DNA of 36,379 nucleotides from contig DDVH01000033.1 in NCBI GenBank assembly GCA_002345215.1, positions 1 through 36,379 of the forward strand, written 5' to 3'. The position numbers and the translations under genes were made by a program. This document shows, piece by piece, positions 24,794 through 32,786 of this stretch. How positions within the stretch are numbered: position 1 is the stretch's first letter; each line of letters begins with the position of its first letter. The DNA comes from Anaerolineales bacterium UBA2317. GTDB taxonomy: Bacteria; Chloroflexota; Anaerolineae; Anaerolineales; Villigracilaceae. Under the pieces are notes generated by a model. That model was given only the letters and a program-made list of their open reading frames with translations, was not told where the DNA came from and searched no databases.

Positions 24794-24919
24794 GCTTTGT
24801 ATTTGGTTTCAGAAATGAGATTTCCACTCGCATCTGTGACGATAGAAGTAGAGCCGAGACTTGTGTTGAGCATAGTCGAAACATGGTCTCCAAAGAGATA
24901 GGTCAATGTGCCGTTTTTT
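24792..24919 (-). repeat. rhs-core direct repeat, left copy
   Basis: Shares 78 of 100 aligned bases with 26550-26653 in the same orientation, apart from a 24-base insertion. The repeated part encodes the rhs-core segment TYLFGDH...LGSTSIVTD...SETxYKA. The two copies mark the ends of the rhs block. Confidence 0.75.
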
Positions 24920-25060
24920 CTCATGGCGATTCGTTGAGTCCCTGCGTAGTAATACTTGGTCACGACTCCATTGGTCACTTCGTAGTGGGTGCCAACAAAG
25001 TACGTGGTGGTTGAGCCTACATTCGTGGTCATTACAGATTTTACTCTTCTTCTATCACCT
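24794..25060 (-). pseudogene. rhs/YD-repeat core fragment A
   Basis: Remnant of an Rhs-type (YD-repeat, polymorphic toxin) gene. Reading from 25060 downwards gives LGDRRRVKSV, then TTTYFVGTHYEVTNGVVTKY, YYAGTQRIAMRKNGTL and SIVTDASGNLISETKYKA, the segment leading into the Rhs-associated core. It is cut at KYKA, before the usual WGExRY continuation, and runs into the opposite-strand HD-GYP stop codon. A 24-base in-frame insertion splits GDH from LGSTS. No start region, full YD repeats or toxin tip belong to this copy. Confidence 0.8.
24859..24882. other. 24-base in-frame insertion in rhs fragment A
   Basis: Compared with fragment B (GDHLGSTS), this copy has eight extra residues, VSTMLNTS. The extra bases contain GAGCATAGTCGAAAC on the plus strand, which looks like part of a dispersed repeat (GAGCNTAGTCGAAA) and not rhs sequence. 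Confidence 0.65.
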
Positions 25061-25176
25061 AGGTAGTGTGATATTTGAGAATATTAATTAAGGTATAAAT
25101 TCAAAATCTACATAAGTACCTATACATTTGTCAGTTTCAACTCCGTTTTTATAAATGTAACCATGCACGACAACCC

Positions 25177-25587
25177 TTAAATTTTCTTTTTTTCTAAAAC
25201 CGGTATTACATTTATTAGAAGATACTCATATTCTTTAGTACGGTCATTTTTTCCGACAACATATTTACCGTCAACTGGAAAATATTGTACATTATTTTTT
25301 ATTTCTATCCATTTTCCTTGTTCAGTGTCAAACAATAGCAACTTAACATTGTGTCCTACTGGAAACATTACAGAGATATTTGATGTGGGTTCTAAACTAA
25401 AGTTTACATTCCTATCTCCTTCATATAACTTACCAACAAAATTCATTCTTAGTAGCGTATTCATTTCACAGTTTTTGTACATCTCAGAAAATAGAACCTC
25501 TGCTTCAAGTGCAGTGCTATTTGTGCAGTTTGTTATAACAACTACACAAAATATGACTTTTATAATATTAATTATTTTTATCTTCAT
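25177..25587 (-). CDS. Unrecognised exported protein, possible -1 frameshift extension to 25088
   Basis: A 136-residue protein from the ATG at 25587, which has a GAGG ribosome binding site. Residues 1-20 look like a signal peptide or N-terminal anchor (IKVIFCVVVITNC); the cysteine is not in a good lipobox. The rest is beta-rich and unfamiliar (LLRMNFVGKLYEGDRNVNFS, SVMFPVGHNVKLLLFDTEQG). It ends LEKKKI-stop, but the -1 frame continues from the A AAA AAG heptamer at 25186-25192 for about 33 more plausible residues ending VDFEFIP at 25088. It is AT-rich compared with neighbours. Position after an rhs tip suggests cargo such as an immunity or accessory protein; no family is recognised. Confidence 0.55.
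   Translation of the reverse strand: MKIKIINIIKVIFCVVVITNCTNSTALEAEVLFSEMYKNCEMNTLLRMNFVGKLYEGDRNVNFSLEPTSNISVMFPVGHNVKLLLFDTEQGKWIEIKNNVQYFPVDGKYVVGKNDRTKEYEYLLINVIPVLEKKKI
25186..25192 (-). other. Possible -1 slippery heptamer A AAA AAG
   Basis: In the zero frame the codons read GAA AAA AAG AAA ATT TAA. A one-base backward slip at AAA AAG continues GAA AAT TTA AGG GTT, bypassing the TAA at 25177-25179 and adding about 33 residues to 25088. A simple indel in the seven-base homopolymer would look the same. Confidence 0.45.
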
Positions 25588-25588
25588 A

Positions 25589-25846
25589 TTACCTCGGAGA
25601 TATTGTGTAAATAAAAGGCATATTAGTTTGCGTAATTCCTTCAAAGCCATGGTCAATAGGCATAGATAAAACCATAAACACTTCTATATAATTATTTTTA
25701 TTAGGATTGAAAGGATGACTATATATTGTAGAACGATTCTCAAGGCAATTTTGACAAATCGTAATAATCTCAACTTCTCTTGGGTCTATATGTACCGGAT
25801 ATAAGGGTTGGAATGTACAGTTGGTAGTTATTGCACATGAATACAT
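25589..25846 (-). CDS. Small unrecognised protein downstream of the rhs tip
   Basis: An 85-residue frame starting 15 bases after the rhs fragment B stop and ending one base before the next gene's ATG, so the three look like one transcript. It contains four cysteines (YSCAITTNCTF and ICQNC) and no clear membrane segment. No family recognised. AGAGG lies 11 bases before the ATG, a weak site. Its place directly behind a toxin-type gene is where immunity genes usually sit, but that is inference from position only. Confidence 0.45.
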   Translation of the reverse strand: MYSCAITTNCTFQPLYPVHIDPREVEIITICQNCLENRSTIYSHPFNPNKNNYIEVFMVLSMPIDHGFEGITQTNMPFIYTISPR

Positions 25847-26498
25847 ACTAGGAAGAGCCTCTTAAGACATTTCAATTCGGTTTAGTGTTGCACTTGATAC
25901 GCCTGCATTAATTATGGTAATTCTTATATTTATTACATCGCCACCATCAGATGTAGAGTAAGATAGAAAGGCATTTAGTGTAGGAGGTGAATTTGGAGAA
26001 GCCATCTCAAAGAGGTTTAAAATATCGGCAAAAGCCTCTATACCTGCATCGCTGGCTTCACTTGGGCTACCACTACTAAAATGTTGCCACTGATATACAC
26101 CAGCAGGTGATGCGCCACCCATATACCCACCTTGCAAGGGTGAATTGTTATTATTAGTAGCAGGTAGATTATACGAACCGTTACTAGCAGGTGGCGCGGG
26201 TCGGTGATAATAATTGTTTTCAGGCAAACCACCGCAATAAATATTATCAGGTCCGCACCACGTTGGATAATGGCCTGACGGGTCTACATACATTAAGGGC
26301 GAATTATTGACATAAGCATACCTATCCAACCCTTGGACTCCACTCGGCACAATCGTATCCGCCTGAGCAAAGCGTCCCAGTGACGGGTCATACCATCTTG
26401 CATTATAGAACATCAAGCCAAAATCATTAGTGTAAGAGAATTGACCTGTGAAAGTGTAATCCGTTGGGTTTGTGCCTGACGAGTAGCGAATCTCACCC

Positions 26499-26548
26499 TC
26501 GCGACCTGTACCCGAAGGGTGAGCAATCCCGTAGCGCAAGCGGAGGGG
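26499..26548. other. 50-base frameshifting insertion in rhs fragment B
   Basis: Inferred by comparing with the expected core junction AAAGCCTGGGGTGAG: 50 extra bases lie between AAAGCCTG and GGGTGAG. The insert includes CTCACCCT, which can pair with the adjacent AGGGTGAG to form a hairpin. As 50 is not a multiple of three, it breaks the frame. Confidence 0.6.
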
Positions 26549-26549
26549 C

Positions 26550-26653
26550 AGGCTTTGTATCTTGTTTCAGAAATCAAAACACCAGATGAATCAGTGACGA
26601 TACTTGTACTTCCCAAATGGTCTCCAAAGAGATAAGTCAATGCGCCGTTTTTT
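26550..26653 (-). repeat. rhs-core direct repeat, right copy
   Basis: Partner of 24792-24919 in the same orientation, about 78% identical over 100 aligned bases. It ends at the A run where the dinG stop codon begins. Confidence 0.75.
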
Positions 26654-29455
26654 TTACAACGTCCCCAACCATTGACCAGCCATCTTCGCCAAACCTGCTA
26701 CCGCGCCTTGGCGTGCTGTGCATGGCGGTAATGATTCTAAAAATAATCTGCCGTATTGTTTGGTGAGCACACGCCTATCCAAAATGGCAACCACGCCTCT
26801 GTCTGAAGCGGTACGGATTAAACGTCCAAAGCCTTGTCTAAATTTGAGGATTGCCTCAGGCAGATAATATTCATGGAATGAATCTTCATACAATTCAGAA
26901 CGTGCCGCAATGATAGGGTCAGAGGGAACTTCAAAAGGCAGTTTTGTAATTACAACAACAGATAATGCATCACCCGGCACATCTACGCCTTCCCAGAAAG
27001 AGCGTGTGCCAAGTAATACAGCACGTTCAGTCGTTTTGAACGATTCAAGCAAGGCACTGGCTGAAGTTCCTTCACTTTGTTCATATACAAAAATATCTTC
27101 GCGCGCTAATGCACCCGTAATGGCTTGCGAAGTTTTTTTCAATGCCGCATACGATGTAAACAAAACCAACATTCGTCCGCCTGTAGCTTTAGCAGTAGCA
27201 ATGATGGCTTTATCTAACGTTTGTTGATAATTAAATGAATTTGGCTCAGGCATGTCATTCGCTACATATAGCAAAGTTGATGATTCGTAATCAAATGGCG
27301 AGCCAAGGGCTAACGTTTCAACTTCTTGCGCATCTAATGTGTTGCGAACGTAATTGAATTCTCCATGTGTAGTCAATGTAGCCGAGGCTAAAATCACACT
27401 GGCTTTTTCATACCATAAATGTTTTTGCACCAATGGACCTACTCGCAATGGCGCGGCATTCAAAGATAATCTCTCACCACGCGGGTTGACCTCTATCCAA
27501 TAAATCAACTCATTCGAAGGTTTGTGCATTAATCCAGAAGCGGCAACTTCGGCTTCGGTCATGCGGCGAATCAAGGTGCTTAAATTTCCCATCACATCTT
27601 CTAAATTGTCATGCCCTTCGCTGTATAAATCTGCCATCGCTTTATAAATTTCATCCAGCGTTTTAAGCAAAAGAGTCATCGTCTCGCTAATTTGCCTCCA
27701 TAGCATTTCTAAATCGTCCCAGCCTTGTAAGGTACGTGCAGAAGGCGTAATGCGCATTTGCCACGAATAATTATTTTGTTGCTGACCTTGTCTTTGTATG
27801 GCAATAAACTCACTTAGGTAACTAAAAAATTGTTTGGATAATTGCTCTAAACGAAAGGCTTGATCTGTTGCGCGTTTTGATTTTTGTTGTAATAAACCAA
27901 AATCAGATGGACGTAAAGCATTATGGCTTTCTGTTAACATTTTTCCTAACAAGCCAGCCGATGAACCACCCAACTCTTTCAACATGCGTTCCAAGTCACT
28001 TTGAGTCAATCGAAACGAAAGCGCGTTTGTCACTGCTGATTCCATATGATGCGCTTCATCTACAATCACATAATCATATTCAGGCAACACTTTACTGCCC
28101 GTTGAAACATCAGATAATAAAAGCGCGTGATTGACAATTAACAAATGTGATTTTTGTGCCGCTTGTTTGGCACGATAAAAAGGGCACGCGCCTCCCATGC
28201 GACCTAAGCATGTTTCTGTTGTGCAGTTATCATCTTCCGCCGAAAGCCGTGACCATATTTCACGTTCAATGGGTCCTGTTAAATTCAAATCATTTCTATC
28301 GCCAGATGTGTTGTTCATTTGCCAAACAATAATTTTTGCTAACACACGCATTTCATTGGCATTTGATGGTCCACTTTTGCGTAGAAATTCTAGCCTGCGT
28401 GGGCAAAGATAATTGACTCGCCCTTTTAATACTGCCGCACGCACATCTAAATTCAGTGCGGCTTGTAAATCAGGAATATCTTTTTTGATTAATTGGTCTT
28501 GCAAGTTAATCGTATTTGTTGAAACAACCACACGCGTATTGTTTTGTACTGCAAACAATGCGGCTGGCACGAGATATGCAAATGATTTTCCTACGCCTGT
28601 GCCTGCTTCCACCATTAAATGCCCGCCATGTGATAATGCGTTGGATACCGCTTTCAACATCTCTACTTGTTCAGCGCGATGTTCATACGCTTCAAAATAT
28701 TGGGAGAATTGTCCGCCATATTCAAGAACGGATGCCACTTCTTCAGGGTTTAGTGGTGTAGGCTCTTCGGTTTTTTGTATGGGTGGAGAATCATTTTGAG
28801 TTGCAGAATCAAGCATCCGTTTAGAGGAAGAGGCGCGTGATGTCTTTTTCTGTTTTATGCCTTGTTTGGCAACATCATGTAAAACTTGTTCAAAGACCCA
28901 ACCTGAATCCCAATCTACAAAATTTCCTAACTCAACAATTTCTTGCAAAATATCAAACGGAAGTTCGCGGGCAATATCAAGTAAACGAATGTAAGCGGCT
29001 TGTGTAACACGAGCATCATCCAACGCACGATGTGTGGCGGGGAGCGGAATGCCAAGTTGTTTGCCGAGCGCGCCGAGATTGTAGCGTGTGGCAGTAGGCA
29101 TTAACACCGAAGCAAGTTCGTATGTATCCAGCGTTTGTTGATATTCAAACAAACCGGCTTTGCGTAAAAATTTAATATCAAAACTTACATTGTGACCAAG
29201 TATTGGTGCATCACCAACGAATGCTGTTAATTCATGTGCAATATCGCGCAGGCGTGGTGCTTGGCGCACCATTGAATTATCAATACCTGTTAAGCCAGTA
29301 ATAAAATCTGGGATTTGTTTGCCCGGATTAAGTAATGTATTAAATTCATCTTCAATGCGTTTGCCGTTAAATTTAACTGCCGCAATTTCAATAATTGAAT
29401 CTTGGTTTTCATTCAAGCCAGTGGTTTCGATATCTAATGAGACGATAATAGTCAT
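26654..29455 (-). CDS. dinG: DinG-type helicase with N-terminal DEDDh exonuclease
   Basis: A 933-residue fusion. Residues 1-165 are a DnaQ-like exonuclease with DIETTGL (D8, E10), GHNVSFDIKFL (D93) and HRALDDA (H142, D147). Residues 255-930 are an XPD/DinG superfamily 2 helicase: Walker A AGTGVGKS (284-291), DEAH (466-469), GTRSFWEGVDVPGD and motif VI QGFGRLIRT. Four cysteines (C351, C411, C416, C424) are placed to bind an iron-sulfur cluster. Such fusions are usual in Firmicutes and Chloroflexota; the likely role is unwinding of damaged or structured DNA, R-loops or D-loops. It is last in a probable plsX operon, 26 bases after the preceding gene. The stop codon lies at the border of the rhs block. 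Confidence 0.92.
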   Translation of the reverse strand: MTIIVSLDIETTGLNENQDSIIEIAAVKFNGKRIEDEFNTLLNPGKQIPDFITGLTGIDNSMVRQAPRLRDIAHELTAFVGDAPILGHNVSFDIKFLRKAGLFEYQQTLDTYELASVLMPTATRYNLGALGKQLGIPLPATHRALDDARVTQAAYIRLLDIARELPFDILQEIVELGNFVDWDSGWVFEQVLHDVAKQGIKQKKTSRASSSKRMLDSATQNDSPPIQKTEEPTPLNPEEVASVLEYGGQFSQYFEAYEHRAEQVEMLKAVSNALSHGGHLMVEAGTGVGKSFAYLVPAALFAVQNNTRVVVSTNTINLQDQLIKKDIPDLQAALNLDVRAAVLKGRVNYLCPRRLEFLRKSGPSNANEMRVLAKIIVWQMNNTSGDRNDLNLTGPIEREIWSRLSAEDDNCTTETCLGRMGGACPFYRAKQAAQKSHLLIVNHALLLSDVSTGSKVLPEYDYVIVDEAHHMESAVTNALSFRLTQSDLERMLKELGGSSAGLLGKMLTESHNALRPSDFGLLQQKSKRATDQAFRLEQLSKQFFSYLSEFIAIQRQGQQQNNYSWQMRITPSARTLQGWDDLEMLWRQISETMTLLLKTLDEIYKAMADLYSEGHDNLEDVMGNLSTLIRRMTEAEVAASGLMHKPSNELIYWIEVNPRGERLSLNAAPLRVGPLVQKHLWYEKASVILASATLTTHGEFNYVRNTLDAQEVETLALGSPFDYESSTLLYVANDMPEPNSFNYQQTLDKAIIATAKATGGRMLVLFTSYAALKKTSQAITGALAREDIFVYEQSEGTSASALLESFKTTERAVLLGTRSFWEGVDVPGDALSVVVITKLPFEVPSDPIIAARSELYEDSFHEYYLPEAILKFRQGFGRLIRTASDRGVVAILDRRVLTKQYGRLFLESLPPCTARQGAVAGLAKMAGQWLGTL

Positions 29456-29481
29456 ATTAGAACAAGTGTACCATAAAGCTT

Positions 29482-30852
29482 TTATGTCGCTGTAATTTTT
29501 TGTGCTTGGTTTTCATCTGTTAGTGCAAGGTCTATCGTTACAATTACAAAAAACCACATAGATAATCTATAAATTATTGTTGACAATAAGGCATGGCGAT
29601 TAAGTGCCCATGTGTCACCAAGAATGGTTGGAATAATTGTAATTGTGCCGGCAAGGATTAAATATGTGCAAAGCCATGCCCATGCAGGGGAAGATTCAGT
29701 TTTATTTTTTATAGCGGCAGTGATGATGCCAATAAGTAATATGAGACTTATTAAGAATGGCGAAGAGTTTTCTGGATGCAAAGCCTCGCCAACATCTATT
29801 AATCTTTCTCGCCAAAGTCTCATTTCTGGGGTTTTAAAATACGTTTGCTGGATTTCTTTAAACGCTTCAGGAAAATCTCGCATAAGTTTTTCTATGGCAT
29901 AACCGGGATGTGCAAAAATAAATCTCACAATCGCAGTAGTGCCATGTTCTTCAAGCCACGGGTGAAATTCGGCAGTTTGCTGGTTTGGCATCCCAATTTT
30001 GGTCATGTAATCTACCCTCGTCTGATGAGGGAAAATATCAGATTGGTAAATGTTAATGGTAGAAATTGCCGATCTACCACTTTCTCGAAAAGTCACTATG
30101 CCCAGAATGAAGATGCTTATTATAAAAAACATCAGTGCTATTAGTGTTTTATGCTTTTTGAATTGAGTTGTAAATAAAGTTAATCCAATAAGCGCAAATA
30201 AAATCAAGGCAACATAGTTGTTTGTATCTCGCAAATTTGCCCACAGGAAATATACAACTCCCCACAAAATAAGATAAGGAGTAATTCTTGCTTTTGGATT
30301 TTGATAGAGAGAAAAGACAATAAAAATTAAAATTGATAGTTGAAGAGCGAATAAAGAGAACGTCATAGACTCAGACATCAAAATGCTATCCCAGTCTGCT
30401 ACTTGGGGAGTATATGCAAAGGCTGGGATAATAAGAGCCGTTATTATTTTTGCAACAAAATTTCTTAAGTAATGAGCAATTGTCCAAGTAAGAGCAGACC
30501 ACCCCAGAATGGAGAGAATGAGTTGCAAAATAACAATGCGGTCAAAGCCCGGCTGTAGTTCACGCCTTGATGTTTCAAGTGAGCCATTGACTAAAATTTC
30601 ATAACCGCTTTCAGGCTCTAAAATTTTGTAAATTAAATTTGTTGTCAATAGCCTTCGTCCAGTCATCATTTCAGCAGAAAGTAAAGGCACTCTGGATGCC
30701 TCTACAAATGTAGGTGTGTCATTTCCTGCTATAGAAAGTTTTAAATCACCATAAGCAAATAGACGAAAGATAGCCCATGAGATAATAATCAAAAATATAA
30801 AAGTTTTTTGCTGTTTTGCGGAAAGTTGAAAAGATTTAATTTTATTAATCAT
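29482..30852 (-). CDS. Polytopic membrane protein, possibly GT-C-like
   Basis: A 456-residue protein with about ten membrane helices: one at 15-35, then clusters at 105-190, 195-255 and 360-445. After the first helix, SIAGNDTPTFVEASRVPL followed by MTGRRLLTTNLIYKI forms an external loop with acidic and basic residues, as in lipid-linked-sugar (GT-C) glycosyltransferases; WDSILMSESMTFSL recurs in such proteins. This is a topology-based suggestion and no diagnostic motif was found. The long extracytoplasmic segment at about 260-360 contains HPWLEEHGTTAIVRFIFAHP. It begins two bases after the NERD-like gene stop, so the two are coupled. Confidence 0.6.
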   Translation of the reverse strand: MINKIKSFQLSAKQQKTFIFLIIISWAIFRLFAYGDLKLSIAGNDTPTFVEASRVPLLSAEMMTGRRLLTTNLIYKILEPESGYEILVNGSLETSRRELQPGFDRIVILQLILSILGWSALTWTIAHYLRNFVAKIITALIIPAFAYTPQVADWDSILMSESMTFSLFALQLSILIFIVFSLYQNPKARITPYLILWGVVYFLWANLRDTNNYVALILFALIGLTLFTTQFKKHKTLIALMFFIISIFILGIVTFRESGRSAISTINIYQSDIFPHQTRVDYMTKIGMPNQQTAEFHPWLEEHGTTAIVRFIFAHPGYAIEKLMRDFPEAFKEIQQTYFKTPEMRLWRERLIDVGEALHPENSSPFLISLILLIGIITAAIKNKTESSPAWAWLCTYLILAGTITIIPTILGDTWALNRHALLSTIIYRLSMWFFVIVTIDLALTDENQAQKITAT

Positions 30853-30854
30853 TT

Positions 30855-31559
30855 TTATTCTTTAGGAAGTAGATTAGTTATTTCTGCAATTTGCGTATTA
30901 GATAAGACCCTGGGCTTTGAGTTTTGTCTCATAAAATCTTTGACTTGCTTTAACTTCATGGCAGGGATGGGAGAATCATTCGCTTCTAACTCAACGTTGT
31001 CATTGGTGAATACCAGCACGGCTTTCACTTCGGGGATAGTGGATTCTTCACCCATATTTTTTTTGAAGAATTTTTGCACAATTTCAACTTCTGTTTCGGA
31101 TTCTAAATCTGGACGACCCAAGCCTTCTTGACCGAAAATGCGCATGTAGCCTGCAAAGAATCCGCCGCCTTTGTTCTTCCAACGTTTTTTAGCACCGTCA
31201 TAGAAAATCTTTCCGCCTTGATGATAAGGACGCAAGATCCATACACCAGCAGGACCAACAAGTAAATGCGGAATAGGTGAAGCATAGTGATACATAGTAA
31301 ATTCACTATGCATGCCTTTTAAACCTGCATCTATTTTTTCATCGGGGCGAGGAGAACGACCCCAGCGATTGCCCATATACATACCCACTTGCGTCATAAT
31401 AAAACCAACCAGCAAACAAATCAGAGATACTGTAAATAATTCTGGGCGACTAATTGAAATATACATCCCACCGCCCAAAACAAGCAACGCCCCTAAACTT
31501 GTCCATTGCGCAATTTTGCTATTTCTTGTAATCAATCTTTCATTCTTAATAATTTTCAT
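30855..31559 (-). CDS. Membrane protein with a NERD-like domain
   Basis: A 234-residue protein. Two membrane helices (about 18-35 and 40-62) are followed by a soluble domain. PDEKIDAGLKGMHSEFTMYH then HLLVGPAGVWILRPYHQGGK and IFYDGAKKRW resembles the start of nuclease-related (NERD) domains, where a strand-turn GPxGVxxI is normally followed by a catalytic Asp/Glu-x-Lys. Here that place reads LRPYHQGG, so the nuclease centre appears absent. The product may be a structural relative without nuclease activity. It lies between plsX (25 bases) and the polytopic membrane gene. Confidence 0.6.
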   Translation of the reverse strand: MKIIKNERLITRNSKIAQWTSLGALLVLGGGMYISISRPELFTVSLICLLVGFIMTQVGMYMGNRWGRSPRPDEKIDAGLKGMHSEFTMYHYASPIPHLLVGPAGVWILRPYHQGGKIFYDGAKKRWKNKGGGFFAGYMRIFGQEGLGRPDLESETEVEIVQKFFKKNMGEESTIPEVKAVLVFTNDNVELEANDSPIPAMKLKQVKDFMRQNSKPRVLSNTQIAEITNLLPKE

Positions 31560-31584
31560 TGACCTATATACCTATTTTCTAAAT

Positions 31585-32601
31585 TTATTTCTTCAAACTT
31601 TCTTCAATTGCAGATTTCATCGCGTCTAACACGTTCACATCCACAGCATGTTTAGCGACTCGAATCGCATTCTTGATTGCAAAGGCATCTGAACGTCCGT
31701 GACCGATAAAGACAAGCCCGTTCACACCAAGCATGGGAGCCGCTCCTTGTTCGCCGGGGTCAAGCAACTTTTTGATTTGCCCCAAAGCAGGCCTGACTAA
31801 CAAACCGCCGATTTTTGTGAGAATATTTCCATTTTTGATGATGGTACGAATCGTATCAGTAATTAATTTTGCAACGGCTTCCGATGATTTCAACATGACA
31901 TTTCCAGTAAATCCATCGGTCACTGCTACATCTACCTTACCGCCAATCACTTCTTTGCCTTCTACATTGCCGAAATAATTTAATCCTGAATTTTTAATCA
32001 ACGGCGTAGCAGCTTTGACCAACTCATTGCCTTTGCCTTCTTCTTCTGCATTTGAAACCACGCCAATTTTGGGTTTATTGACGCCACGAACTTTTTCAGC
32101 GTAGATACTTCCCAAAATAGCAAACTGTAAAAGATTTTCAGGCTTGCAGTCTGGATTCGCGCCAATATCTAGCACAACGCACGTGCCAGTGGCTGTAGGG
32201 AAGATAGGTGCCAACGCGGGTCGATCAACTCCGCGGATGCGTCCGAGGCGGAAGAGGGCAGTCACCATGCCTGCGCCTGTGTTACCGGCTGTCACAAAGG
32301 CATCTGCTTTTCCATCTTTGACTAAATCCATACCCACCGCCATTGAATTTTTTGAATCTTTGGCACGTGCTTTTAAGACAAGCCCTTCCCCTTTATCTTC
32401 CATAGATAAAATTTCAGGCGCATCAACAATTGAAATACTTAAACCTTGCGTATTTTGTTTTTCTAAAACAGGCTTGATGATTTTTTCATCACCGACCAAA
32501 ATAATTTCAGCGCCATATTCACGTGCGGCTTGCACAGCCCCTTCCACGTCAGGGGTTGGATAATTATCACTGCCCATTGCATCAACAACGATTCGTGCCA
32601 T
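31585..32601 (-). CDS. plsX: Phosphate acyltransferase PlsX
   Basis: Makes acyl-phosphate from acyl-ACP for phospholipid synthesis, working with PlsY. The 338-residue length and motifs fit: the N-terminal IVVDAMGSDNYPTPDVEGAV, AFVTAGNTGAGMVTALFRLG, LDIGANPDCKPENLLQFA and the C-terminal GLVFIGHGRSDAFAIKNAIR. AGGAG precedes the ATG. In many genomes plsX lies with fabD/fabH/acpP; here it instead leads a run of membrane and DNA-repair genes. The tRNA-Leu unit starts in the opposite direction just upstream. Confidence 0.95.
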   Translation of the reverse strand: MARIVVDAMGSDNYPTPDVEGAVQAAREYGAEIILVGDEKIIKPVLEKQNTQGLSISIVDAPEILSMEDKGEGLVLKARAKDSKNSMAVGMDLVKDGKADAFVTAGNTGAGMVTALFRLGRIRGVDRPALAPIFPTATGTCVVLDIGANPDCKPENLLQFAILGSIYAEKVRGVNKPKIGVVSNAEEEGKGNELVKAATPLIKNSGLNYFGNVEGKEVIGGKVDVAVTDGFTGNVMLKSSEAVAKLITDTIRTIIKNGNILTKIGGLLVRPALGQIKKLLDPGEQGAAPMLGVNGLVFIGHGRSDAFAIKNAIRVAKHAVDVNVLDAMKSAIEESLKK

Positions 32602-32625
32602 AAAATTCTCCTAAAGTATATTTGC

Positions 32626-32653
32626 TTGACAATAAAAGTAAGCCGATTATAAT
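32626..32653 (+). promoter_or_regulatory. Consensus promoter of tRNA-Leu
   Basis: TTGACA (32626-32631) and TATAAT (32648-32653), both full consensus, 16 bases apart, 13 bases before the tRNA. Confidence 0.88.
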
Positions 32654-32666
32654 ACGCCCTGCTTAA

Positions 32667-32748
32667 GCGCTGGTGCTGGAATTGGCAGACAGGCATGGTT
32701 GAGGGCCATGTGTCGCAAGACGTGGAGGTTCAAGTCCTCTCCAGCGCA
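32667..32748 (+). tRNA. tRNA-Leu (anticodon GAG)
   Basis: 82 bases. Acceptor arms GCGCTGG (32667-32673) and CCAGCGC (32741-32747) pair perfectly, with discriminator A. The anticodon stem is CATGG/CCATG around TTGAGGG, giving GAG at 32701-32703, which reads CUC/CUU. The long variable arm (TGTC GCAA GACG) is of class II type, as expected for leucine. T-arm: GAGG TTCAAGT CCTC. The 3' CCA is not encoded. Confidence 0.96.
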
Positions 32749-32759
32749 CTAAGTAACCC

Positions 32760-32786
32760 AAATTTCCGTAAGGAAATTTTTGTTTT
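32760..32786 (+). terminator. Terminator of tRNA-Leu
   Basis: AAATTTCC / GGAAATTT (32760-32767 with 32772-32779), loop GTAA, followed by TTTGTTTT. It overlaps the stop end of the convergent histidine kinase gene. Confidence 0.82.

Larger units (their letters stand above)
25862..26653 (-). pseudogene. rhs/YD-repeat core fragment B with C-terminal tip, frameshifted
   Basis: C-terminal part of an Rhs protein in two frames. The first (26640 down to about 26549) reads TYLFGDHLGSTSIVTDSSGV then LISETRYKA. A 50-base insertion (26499-26548) changes the frame. The second frame continues EIRYSSGTNPTDYTFTGQFS, then the Rhs-core hallmarks FGLMFYNARWYDPSLGRFAQ, ADTIVPSGVQGLDRYAYVNN and SPLMYVDPSGH. A variable tip of about 130 residues follows (rich in Asn, Pro, Ser, Gly), with no recognised toxin motif. 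All YD repeats and the N-terminus are missing: the frame begins at the dinG stop codon. The gene is not functional as it stands. Confidence 0.85.

Noticed and set aside
24748..26653. Insertion sequence or transposase explaining the rhs block
   Set aside because: No transposase, terminal inverted repeats or target duplication can be seen; the ends are diverged rhs-core repeats.
28413..28799. Plus-strand reading frame of 128 residues within dinG
   Set aside because: Antisense shadow of the helicase gene, with no recognisable motif or ribosome binding site; the same applies to other opposite-strand frames in fad, thr and ECF genes.
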